A stretch of 6,748 nucleotides of DNA from Candidatus Woesearchaeota archaeon (GTDB lineage Archaea > Nanobdellota > Nanobdellia > SCGC-AAA011-G17 > UBA489): positions 1 to 6,748 of the forward strand of contig JACOVP010000006.1 of the NCBI GenBank assembly GCA_016177265.1, read 5' to 3'. This document shows positions 1 to 4,955 of this stretch, one piece after another; position 1 is the stretch's first letter; each line of letters begins with the position of its first letter. A program made the translations under genes and the position numbers. The notes beneath the pieces were generated by a model. It saw only the letters and a program-made list of their open reading frames with translations. It was not told the origin of the DNA and searched no databases.

Positions 1-45
1 AAGAATTGCAGGGAATCACAGGCGTAGCTGCAATAACAAGATATA

Positions 46-77
46 AAATAAAATAAAAAGGGAAAGAAGAAAAAGAA
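46..77 (-). terminator. T-rich tract after the 158-aa membrane protein gene
   Basis: Read on the minus strand, the bases directly after the stop codon (78-80) are strongly pyrimidine-rich with several runs of four or five T. Archaeal transcription commonly ends at such T-tracts without a strong hairpin. I see no convincing stem here, so the assignment rests on composition and position only. Confidence 0.45.
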
Positions 78-554
78 TTAAGGACTTGAGCGAGATGCTC
101 CACCTGCTGCAGTTCTGCGTTTTGCTCTCCACTTAGCAATGCCTTCACAAGCATTCATGACAGCAGCACAAGCTCCATAAAGAGCGCCCATGGTAAGACC
201 TACGCCTACCATATCTTCTAAAAATTGCACTCCTGCTTTTTGACTGTTGAGAGCGGAAGCTGCATATTGACTAACTTGATTACCCCAGCGCCATGCAGAA
301 GTTATCGCTCCGCCAAGGAGAGTGCCTAAACCAATGCTGTAAGCAGGACTCCAAAATCCACGCTTGCTCCCTTCTCGTGTTGCTAAAGCAAACGTTGCGG
401 CTGCACCAAAACCTAGGAGAGGAAATGGACTCTCGCGAATGGTTTCGCCAGCTGGGCTGTGGTAAGCGTCATAGCCTGCCCGAAGTAAGAAATAAGAGCC
501 TAGACCAACAATAGGAAGGGCGCTTGCACGAATAATAGTCTTGAGATTTTTCAT
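78..554 (-). CDS. Small multi-pass membrane protein, unknown function (158 aa)
   Basis: I do not recognise this protein. The chain starts with a basic N-terminus (MKNLKTIIR) and has four hydrophobic, Gly/Ala-rich stretches at about residues 10-27, 45-59, 71-88 and 115-136, so it is probably an integral membrane protein with four helices. It ends in a basic, serine-rich tail (KWRAKRR and onward) that is likely cytoplasmic. The ATG at 554 is preceded by a Shine-Dalgarno-like GGAG at 562-565 with 7-base spacing, and a TATA box lies about 45 bp upstream, leaving a leader of roughly 20 bases. This differs from most genes here, which look leaderless. The GG-rich helices recall small channel- or import-like four-helix proteins, but no diagnostic motif is visible and no function is assigned. 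The preceding minus-strand gene ends 85 bp upstream; the promoter suggests independent transcription. Confidence 0.7.
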   Translation of the reverse strand: MKNLKTIIRASALPIVGLGSYFLLRAGYDAYHSPAGETIRESPFPLLGFGAAATFALATREGSKRGFWSPAYSIGLGTLLGGAITSAWRWGNQVSQYAASALNSQKAGVQFLEDMVGVGLTMGALYGACAAVMNACEGIAKWRAKRRTAAGGASRSSP

Positions 555-593
555 TGGTATTCTCCATAAGTGATAGAATAATTAAGAGATGCT

Positions 594-605
594 AGTATAT
601 AAAGC
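594..605 (-). promoter_or_regulatory. TATA box for the 158-aa membrane protein gene
   Basis: The minus strand reads GCTTTATATAC, with the TATA core at 596-603, centred about 45 bp before the ATG at 554. Initiation about 26 bp downstream would give a leader of roughly 20 bases that includes the GGAG at 562-565, consistent with Shine-Dalgarno-led translation. Confidence 0.55.
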
Positions 606-639
606 TTTCTATTTGTAGCAACTTCAGAGTAGTATCAAT

Positions 640-1716
640 CTAGAAGAGAAACCGTATAAACTGCAAGAACCGAGGCTCCAAAAGGGCCATTTTAGCCAAA
701 AGAAGACTAGGGAACTCACGATCACGAGTACTTATAAGAGTAGTGATTCTAGGTTGCCTGACCAACCTAACCAACTTATTGTAATCCTTCTCCTTGAACC
801 GTTGCAACATGATTTTATGAATCATCAGGTGTGTCCATAATGCAAATCCTATTCGCTTTCGCCAAAGTCGCTCATAACTTTTCCCTTCTGCTAATGCCCT
901 CGCCAGTTCTTCAGCAGCCATCATCCCTGGAATAATGCCCCCTAAAGTTGAAGCCTTCACTTGCGTTGCTGCATCTCCAACCAAATACACAGAATCTTTT
1001 TCCGTTACAACGTTTGGATCATACAGCGGAATAATGCCGCTCTGCCATTCCAAAATCTTCCCCTTCCGCATCTGATACAACTTATCAAAATAATGTTGTG
1101 CCTTGTCCAAAGAGCAGATGCCCAGTCGTGCAATCTTGCTGTTTTCTGGCACTGACCATCCAAAGTAGCCTTCATCAATGAAAAATTCCACTAAATCTTC
1201 TTCGCAGGGAATCTTAACTCGTGCTTGATGGCCGATGATGAATTTCCGCTGTCCAAACATCCCATTGCTTTTCGCTACAGCACTCAAAGGACCATCTGCA
1301 CCAATTAGATGATCTGTCACAACTTCTTTTCCATTCGCAAAATACAATCGATAGTTGTTGTCTCTCTTTTCAGAACGAATAAACCTATGATGACTATGAT
1401 AGTTGGCGCCTTCACTTTGTGCAACTGCAGCCAAATAAGCATCAAACTTAGTCCTATCAACAATGTAGTTTTTAGGCAAAGCAATCTCAACAGAGCTTCC
1501 ATCAGGAGCAAACACCTTGGTTCTGCTGATCCTATTGACAACAAACTCGTCCTTAGGTTTCATCAGATTGTTCAAGAAAAAAGTAGTGATCCCAGTACAT
1601 TGAACAGGTTTTCCTATGACAGCATGCTCTTCGTAGACGTCTACGGTAAATCCTCTCTTACAGAGCTGTGCTGCTGCATGATTACCTACGGGCCCTGCCC
1701 CAATAATCGCGACCAT
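640..1716 (-). CDS. Geranylgeranyl-reductase-family FAD-dependent oxidoreductase
   Basis: A 358-residue flavoprotein of the geranylgeranyl reductase family, which in archaea saturates the isoprenoid chains of ether lipids, usually at the membrane. The N-terminal Rossmann motif is GAGPVG (residues 6-11), and the strand ending at E29/E30 should bind the FAD ribose. PVQCTG (37-42) matches the family PVxCxG signature with its conserved cysteine (C40). YFGWSVP (184-190) corresponds to the YxWxFP lipid-cavity motif. GADGPLS (139-145) and VGDAA (246-250), followed by a Gly-rich GGIIPG (259-264), are the second and third flavin-binding elements. It is somewhat shorter than the roughly 390-450 residues usual for characterised members, mainly in the C-terminal region, which is helical and basic. 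The ATG at 1716 lies 26 bp from a TATA box, so the mRNA is probably leaderless. The family also includes other prenyl reductases, so the exact substrate is uncertain. Confidence 0.85.
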   Translation of the reverse strand: MVAIIGAGPVGNHAAAQLCKRGFTVDVYEEHAVIGKPVQCTGITTFFLNNLMKPKDEFVVNRISRTKVFAPDGSSVEIALPKNYIVDRTKFDAYLAAVAQSEGANYHSHHRFIRSEKRDNNYRLYFANGKEVVTDHLIGADGPLSAVAKSNGMFGQRKFIIGHQARVKIPCEEDLVEFFIDEGYFGWSVPENSKIARLGICSLDKAQHYFDKLYQMRKGKILEWQSGIIPLYDPNVVTEKDSVYLVGDAATQVKASTLGGIIPGMMAAEELARALAEGKSYERLWRKRIGFALWTHLMIHKIMLQRFKEKDYNKLVRLVRQPRITTLISTRDREFPSLLLAKMALLEPRFLQFIRFLF

Positions 1717-1737
1717 AGAAAAAAAGCTCGTCAGAAC

Positions 1738-1748
1738 ATTTATAAGGA
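1738..1748. promoter_or_regulatory. Shared TATA box, divergent reductase / prepilin peptidase
   Basis: ATTTATAAGG centred near 1742-1743 reads as a TATA box on both strands (TTTATAAG on plus, CTTATAAA on minus). It sits about 26 bp from the reductase ATG (1716, minus) and about 29 bp from the peptidase ATG (1772, plus). No second TATA-like element is visible in the 55-bp gap, so one box probably serves both genes. Confidence 0.6.
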
Positions 1749-1771
1749 TTGCCTAAAACACGAGAGAGAAA

Positions 1772-2638
1772 ATGATGGTGTCTGATATCCTCTTAACAAT
1801 CGTTGCAGTATTTGGTGTTGGTGCTGCAGCCATCCATGACAGCAAAACACGGGAAGTACCAGACTGGATCAGTTACAGCTTGCTGGCTACTGGCTTCGGT
1901 ATTCGCGCCATAGCTGCCCTTGGTCCAGAAACAGCATCGTATTTCCTCAGTGCTTTTCTTGGTCTAGGCATAACGTATCTCCTCGGCACAGTCATGTACT
2001 ACGCAAAACAATGGGGTGGCGGTGATGCAAAACTCATTATGGGTCTTGGTGTCATCTATGCCACACGACCATCCTTTCTTCCTACCACGTCAACTCCCTT
2101 CCTTGGTATCCTCTTCATCAACATGTTACTCTTTGGTGCTGTTTACGGTCTCCTATGGGGCATCATCCTTGCTTGGAAAAACAGAAAAAAATTTACAACG
2201 GTGGCAAAACAATTGCTGCAAGAAAAAAGAATGGTGAAAACCAGAATCACTGCATTGGTGCTGGCTGCAATAACATTCACTGCATCTTTCTTTCTGCCAG
2301 ATCTGTTTTTACGCATCAGCATCATGACCTTCGCCCTCATCATCTTGCTCTATCCCTATCTCTGGATCTATGTCAAAGCAGTGGAAAAGGCATGCCTCTA
2401 CAAGTATCTCAAACCACAGCAATTGACTGAAGGCGACTGGGTCGAAGAAAATATTGTAGTCAACAAACGCATTATCTACAGAGCAAAGAATACTGGTATT
2501 GAAAAGGAAGACATTCAAAAGCTCATCAAAGCTCGTGTCAACCGTGTTCTTATAAAAGAAGGTATCCCTTTTGTCCCGGCTTTTTTCTTTGGACTTCTAG
2601 CTACACTCTTGCAGATAAAGATTATAGCTTTCCCTTAA
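1772..2638 (+). CDS. Archaeal A24-family prepilin/preflagellin peptidase (FlaK/PibD-like)
   Basis: A 288-residue membrane aspartic protease that would cleave class III signal peptides of archaellins and type IV pilins on the cytoplasmic face. The two catalytic aspartates are visible: D23 in HDSKTREVPDWI, just after the first helix, and D85 in the GxGD motif (WGGGDAKL, 81-88). Hydrophobic helices lie at about 5-22, 35-50, 57-78, 111-134, 159-175, 181-200 and 267-285. After the sixth helix there is a soluble stretch (205-262) containing LTEGDW and then IPFVPAFFFG; this pattern matches the archaeal A24 C-terminal domain type II. Start choice is ATG 1772 or the adjacent ATG 1775; the TATA box at 1738-1748 makes the mRNA essentially leaderless either way. 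No pilin or archaellin gene is in the window. Its stop overlaps the stop of the convergent HIT gene by four bases. Confidence 0.88.
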   Translation: MMVSDILLTIVAVFGVGAAAIHDSKTREVPDWISYSLLATGFGIRAIAALGPETASYFLSAFLGLGITYLLGTVMYYAKQWGGGDAKLIMGLGVIYATRPSFLPTTSTPFLGILFINMLLFGAVYGLLWGIILAWKNRKKFTTVAKQLLQEKRMVKTRITALVLAAITFTASFFLPDLFLRISIMTFALIILLYPYLWIYVKAVEKACLYKYLKPQQLTEGDWVEENIVVNKRIIYRAKNTGIEKEDIQKLIKARVNRVLIKEGIPFVPAFFFGLLATLLQIKIIAFP

Positions 2639-3306
2639 AATTCTGCCAACGGCTCTTCATCAGATTCAGTGTATACAGGCGTTGGTGGAGAGGGTTGTTG
2701 AGCTGCGCGTTGTTCTTTCGAAGATGATTGCATTGCAGTTAGTTTCTGAGCCAGTTGTTGGGTAAGCTGCTGTAACTCTTCAACACTCGCTTGTTTTCCT
2801 TCCCAAGAAAGATGCACACTATCATTAGTATATCTAGGAATGACATGCACCAAGACGTGATCAACAGTTTGTCCTGCTGCCCTTCCCTTTGCCACAAAAA
2901 GATTCACTCCTATGCATCCTTCTAAACTTTCAAGAATGTCTCCAAATTTTTGGCTAACGAGAAACAGATGAGTAACCTGCTCTTCAGACAGAGAAGAAAA
3001 ATCTGCTACATGTTGTTTAGGAAAGACTAAGGTATGTCCCTTGGTTGCTGGCCTGATGTCAAACACTGCCATGCATCTATCATCTTCATACAAGACAACG
3101 CTCTCCACTTGTTTCTGCACAATCAGACAAAACGGACAACTGGTTTTCTGCTGAGACGTCTGTTGTTCCTGTAAATATCGAATTTGTTCTGGTGACAGTG
3201 TTTTCAAAAAAGCAGGTAAAACCTTCTTTTGTTCTTCTGGCGGTAAGCGAGAAATCTCAGTCAGTCGCTGTAATTGTTCTTGGGTAAAAGGAATGTCCTG
3301 AGTCAA
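2635..3306 (-). CDS. HIT-family protein with Leu in place of the catalytic His
   Basis: A 223-residue protein with a central histidine-triad (HIT) domain at about 56-160. Visible family features are CPFC (57-60), YEDD (73-76), the ATKGHTLVFPKQH stretch (87-99), GVNLF (133-137) and AGQTVDHVLVHVIPR (144-158). HIT proteins hydrolyse or transfer nucleotidyl groups through the middle His of HxHxH. Here the triad reads H150-V-L152-V-H154, so that nucleophile is absent and catalysis of the usual type is doubtful. A helical, Glu/Gln-rich N-terminal extension (1-55) and a Gln/Ser/Pro-rich acidic tail (190-223) flank the domain and are unusual for the family. The start is a TTG at 3306 whose last two bases lie in the EF-1 beta stop (TTGA overlap); no ATG occurs before residue 79, so translation is probably coupled. 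It is the third gene of the zinc-ribbon/EF-1 beta operon. Confidence 0.85.
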   Translation of the reverse strand: MTQDIPFTQEQLQRLTEISRLPPEEQKKVLPAFLKTLSPEQIRYLQEQQTSQQKTSCPFCLIVQKQVESVVLYEDDRCMAVFDIRPATKGHTLVFPKQHVADFSSLSEEQVTHLFLVSQKFGDILESLEGCIGVNLFVAKGRAAGQTVDHVLVHVIPRYTNDSVHLSWEGKQASVEELQQLTQQLAQKLTAMQSSSKEQRAAQQPSPPTPVYTESDEEPLAEF

Positions 3307-3578
3307 CCTAGCGCCCGCCCCACATGGATAACCTCAACATTCATGATGCCTGGAATTCGTTTCAGTTGTTCTTCCAGGACATCTGTTGTTCCTTTGCTTT
3401 CATCCATGGAAAATGTTATCTTCAGTGCAACCAGACCAAATCCAATAGGCTCTTTCTCTACCCGTTGCACCCTGCAGCCATACTCCTCAACAGTCTTTCT
3501 TGCAGCTGTTTCCAGCTGGCTTAATGACACATCAATGTTCTCAGGCATAATTTTCAGGGTGACAATCACATAAGCCAT
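3303..3578 (-). CDS. ef1b: Archaeal elongation factor 1-beta (aEF-1B)
   Basis: A 91-residue protein, the normal size for archaeal EF-1 beta, the guanine nucleotide exchange factor that reloads EF-1 alpha with GTP during translation elongation. Recognisable parts are the N-terminal strand MAYVIVTLKIMPEN with the acidic/Leu helix after it, the central PIGFGLVALKI (residues 44-54), the acidic SMDESKGTTDVLEEQL (57-72) and the end IPGIMNVEVIHVGRALG (75-91); together they describe the ferredoxin-like exchange-factor fold. The gene starts two bases after the zinc-ribbon stop (TAA-CT-ATG) and ends overlapping the HIT start by four bases, so the three genes should be one transcript. No Shine-Dalgarno motif is visible before its ATG, which points to reinitiation or coupling from the upstream gene. 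Confidence 0.95.
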   Translation of the reverse strand: MAYVIVTLKIMPENIDVSLSQLETAARKTVEEYGCRVQRVEKEPIGFGLVALKITFSMDESKGTTDVLEEQLKRIPGIMNVEVIHVGRALG

Positions 3579-3580
3579 AG

Positions 3581-3763
3581 TTAATTCGGTCCAGAAAACC
3601 CGCAGTTAGGGCAGGTATATCGCGCTGCTATTCGCCGGCAGTAGAAGCAACGAACAAGGGTATGCTTTTCACATTGTGGGCAAGGAAAAGCAGCATTCCC
3701 TTTAATGTTCTCTAAAGGCCTGTTGCACGTCATGCAGGTCTGTCGTTGCAGTTGTTGTTCCAT
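3581..3763 (-). CDS. Double zinc-ribbon mini-protein (DUF1610/HVO_2753 type)
   Basis: A 60-residue protein with four CxxC knuckles: C10/C13, C28/C31, C39/C42 and C51/C54, enough to bind two zinc ions. The CYS spacing, the middle RCFYCRR and the terminal YTCPNCGFSGPN match the short archaeal zinc-ribbon family (DUF1610-like, exemplified by Haloferax HVO_2753), often encoded next to EF-1 beta as here. The biochemical role of the family is not settled; placement ahead of a translation factor suggests a nucleic-acid- or ribosome-linked job, which is inference. ATG at 3763 lies about 27 bp from the shared TATA box at 3787-3794, so it is probably translated from a leaderless mRNA and is the first gene of the operon. 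Confidence 0.9.
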   Translation of the reverse strand: MEQQLQRQTCMTCNRPLENIKGNAAFPCPQCEKHTLVRCFYCRRIAARYTCPNCGFSGPN

Positions 3764-3784
3764 AAAAGAGATTGCCCAAAGAGA

Positions 3785-3796
3785 GATTTATAAACC
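3785..3796. promoter_or_regulatory. Palindromic TATA box shared by tRNA-Arg and the zinc-ribbon operon
   Basis: TTTATAAA at 3787-3794 is a perfect palindrome in the 56-bp gap between the divergent zinc-ribbon gene (ATG 3763, minus) and tRNA-Arg (5' end 3820, plus). Purine-rich BRE-like bases precede it on both strands (AGAGAGA on plus, GAAAGGAAGG on minus). Its centre is about 27 bp from the ATG and 29 bp from the tRNA, correct for both directions. No other TATA element is visible in the gap. Confidence 0.7.
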
Positions 3797-3819
3797 TTCC
3801 TTTCATTCCTGCTTCTGGA

Positions 3820-3893
3820 GCCCCTGTAGTTTAGCTTGGATAGAATACGAGCTTGCGGAGCTTGTGACACAGGTTCAAATCCTGTCGGGGGCG
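3820..3893 (+). tRNA. tRNA-Arg (anticodon GCG)
   Basis: The cloverleaf closes fully by eye. The acceptor stem GCCCCTG (3820-3826) pairs with 3886-3892 (one G-U), with discriminator G at 3893. The D stem GTTT (3829-3832) pairs with GAAT (3843-3846). The anticodon stem CGAGC (3848-3852) pairs with GCTTG (3860-3864, one G-U) around loop TTGCGGA, giving anticodon GCG (3855-3857) for CGC/CGU arginine codons. A four-base variable region follows, then T stem ACAGG/CCTGT around TTCAAAT. CCA is not encoded and there is no intron. The palindromic TATA box lies 25-32 bp upstream. Its last 21 bases are repeated at 4971-4991, making it a likely integration target. Confidence 0.95.
3873..3893 (+). repeat. 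Direct repeat copy 1: 3' end of tRNA-Arg (candidate att core)
   Basis: The last 21 bases of the tRNA (from G53 of the T stem through the discriminator base) recur without mismatch at 4971-4991 in the same orientation. A further 10-base block just upstream (AGCTTGTGAC, 3859-3868) also recurs at 4956-4965. The T-loop-to-3'-end portion of tRNAs is a common attachment core for tyrosine recombinases. Confidence 0.85.
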
Positions 3894-3900
3894 TTCATAC

Positions 3901-4086
3901 TCATTTCTTAAGCAATTGTTCTTTTTTCTCTTTATCCTTCCTTTTTGCTTCTATTTCCTTTCGATAATATCCCACTAATTCCAGCTTTCCTTCTTGTTCT
4001 GCTTGTTGTAATTTTTGTTCATGCAATCGTATTTGTTCTTCTAGTGACACAATTCCTTTTTTGAGTCTTTTCTTCCTACTTGGCAT
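3901..4086 (-). CDS. Lysine/glutamate-rich coiled-coil mini-protein (61 aa)
   Basis: A very charged helical protein beginning MPSRKKRLKKGIVSLEEQ and continuing with heptad-like leucine and charged positions to the end (KEKKEQLLKK). It looks like a single long coiled coil with a basic N-terminus. It resembles small lysine-rich proteins I associate with DPANN genomes, but I cannot name a family or function. The ATG at 4086 is chosen over an in-frame ATG at 4122 because an excellent Shine-Dalgarno AGGAGGT lies at 4098-4104, 11 bases upstream, inside the end of the nucleotidyltransferase gene. The two genes overlap by 11 bases (4076-4086) and should be cotranscribed. The basic N-terminus could contact nucleic acid or an acidic partner; this is inference. 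The stop lies only 7 bases from the convergent tRNA-Arg 3' end. Confidence 0.75.
   Translation of the reverse strand: MPSRKKRLKKGIVSLEEQIRLHEQKLQQAEQEGKLELVGYYRKEIEAKRKDKEKKEQLLKK
3920..3930 (+). terminator. T-run downstream of tRNA-Arg
   Basis: Six consecutive T (3922-3927) in a pyrimidine-rich stretch lie about 30 bases after the tRNA 3' end on the plus strand, a plausible archaeal stop signal. It overlaps the coding region of the convergent 61-aa gene, whose AAA/GAA lysine and glutamate codons also explain the run, so confidence is limited. Confidence 0.35.
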
Positions 4087-4876
4087 GCAATTTCTTGACC
4101 TCCTGGCGCAAAATCTGTACAAGCTTCTCCACTAGCGTAATTTCTATCTTGAGAATATCGATTTTCCTGTTGTCCCTCACCTGTTTGTAGACCATATAGA
4201 ACTTTGCAAAGAGAGATTCTGGAATAAAGGCAGTCATATATTTTTTGAAGGAGGAATTTGAAAAAGCTTTATGGTGCAAAACTGATTGTATTAAAAATAC
4301 ACCCCTGAATCGTAAGAGCAGTGAATAGATAACGCTGTAGGAAGTTAAATAAGTTGATTCTAGTCTGTCTAAATCCAATAATTCCTTAGTACTTAGAATA
4401 CTGTCTTCTGTTGTCTCTTTATACCAGCGAATAAATTGTGTAAAATTCGTTGCAGTATGCTGTAAGACGTTTAATAAATGGCTATTAAAAAGTGGTTTTG
4501 CCTCCTGAATGATGGCATAGACAAAAGGATTTTTCTGAACAGCATCGTGCATTTTTTCATGTTCTATAACAGTAATATCAAAGCGCTTAAGAGTTCTTGG
4601 AGTAAATGTATGTTTTGCTATAATTAGTATGTCTATATCGGAGTCTCGTGTTTCTTCTTTTCGTGCACAAGATCCATAGAGAAAAATTGCAGATATATCT
4701 TTCAAATGAGGTAAAAGAATATGGAGCAGTTCCTCTTCCATAGAGAGTTTTGGAGTTGCTAGTCTTGTAACCACTATCTCCTCTCCCAGCCAGTTTTTAG
4801 GAACCCAGACAGCCCCGCTATTACCTGATCTGGCTACCCGTTTCCTAATCTGCTCCTGAATAATCTGCTTTTGCAT
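4076..4876 (-). CDS. Fused AbrB/DUF2080-like + MNT nucleotidyltransferase + HEPN-like protein
   Basis: A 266-residue protein with three parts. Residues 10-38 (KRVARSGNSGAVWVPKNWLG and on) look like the AbrB/SpoVT-type swapped-hairpin DNA-binding element seen in DUF2080 proteins. Residues 48-125 form a minimal nucleotidyltransferase: G68-S69 in FLYGSCARKE, the metal-binding pair D80 and D82 in SDIDILI, and a third carboxylate D100 in RFDITVI. Residues 130-266 are all helical; the order YSVIYSLLLRFRG, HHKAFSNSSFKKY, YKQVRDNR resembles HEPN domains, but the catalytic RxxxxH is not evident. MNT/HEPN pairs usually act as antitoxin/toxin, the MNT AMPylating the HEPN. The ATG at 4876 is preferred to an upstream ATG at 4954 because the TATA box at 4897-4907 is 26 bp away and the intervening residues look non-protein-like. 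It sits between two copies of a tRNA 3' end. Confidence 0.8.
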   Translation of the reverse strand: MQKQIIQEQIRKRVARSGNSGAVWVPKNWLGEEIVVTRLATPKLSMEEELLHILLPHLKDISAIFLYGSCARKEETRDSDIDILIIAKHTFTPRTLKRFDITVIEHEKMHDAVQKNPFVYAIIQEAKPLFNSHLLNVLQHTATNFTQFIRWYKETTEDSILSTKELLDLDRLESTYLTSYSVIYSLLLRFRGVFLIQSVLHHKAFSNSSFKKYMTAFIPESLFAKFYMVYKQVRDNRKIDILKIEITLVEKLVQILRQEVKKLHAK

Positions 4877-4895
4877 GTCTATACAATGGATAGAC

Positions 4896-4908
4896 CTATT
4901 TATAAAGT
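4896..4908 (-). promoter_or_regulatory. TATA box for the nucleotidyltransferase operon
   Basis: The minus strand reads CTTTATAAATAG, centred at 4902, 26 bp before the ATG at 4876. This implies a leaderless mRNA and fixes the start codon, since a start at 4954 would lie upstream of the promoter. Confidence 0.65.
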
Positions 4909-4955
4909 TTTGGTTTGTATACGAAAACCTAGGATAGAAATGTAAAGAAAACATA

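Noticed and set aside
596..603. Plus-strand reading of the TATATAAA as a promoter
   Set aside because: No plus-strand gene or RNA follows; it would only give antisense to the reductase 3' end, while the minus-strand reading fits the 158-aa gene.
1309..1785. Long plus-strand open frame (158 codons) opposite the reductase
   Set aside because: It is the antisense shadow of a strongly recognisable flavoprotein, runs through the divergent promoter and has no protein-like motif.
1772..1790. C/D box-like ATGATG with CTGA
   Set aside because: The two boxes are separated by only a few bases and lie at the peptidase start codons, so there is no room for a guide sequence.
4877..4954. N-terminal extension of the nucleotidyltransferase from an ATG at 4954
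   Set aside because: The extension crosses the TATA box at 4897-4907, is rich in aromatic residues unlike the family, and the ATG at 4876 has proper leaderless spacing.
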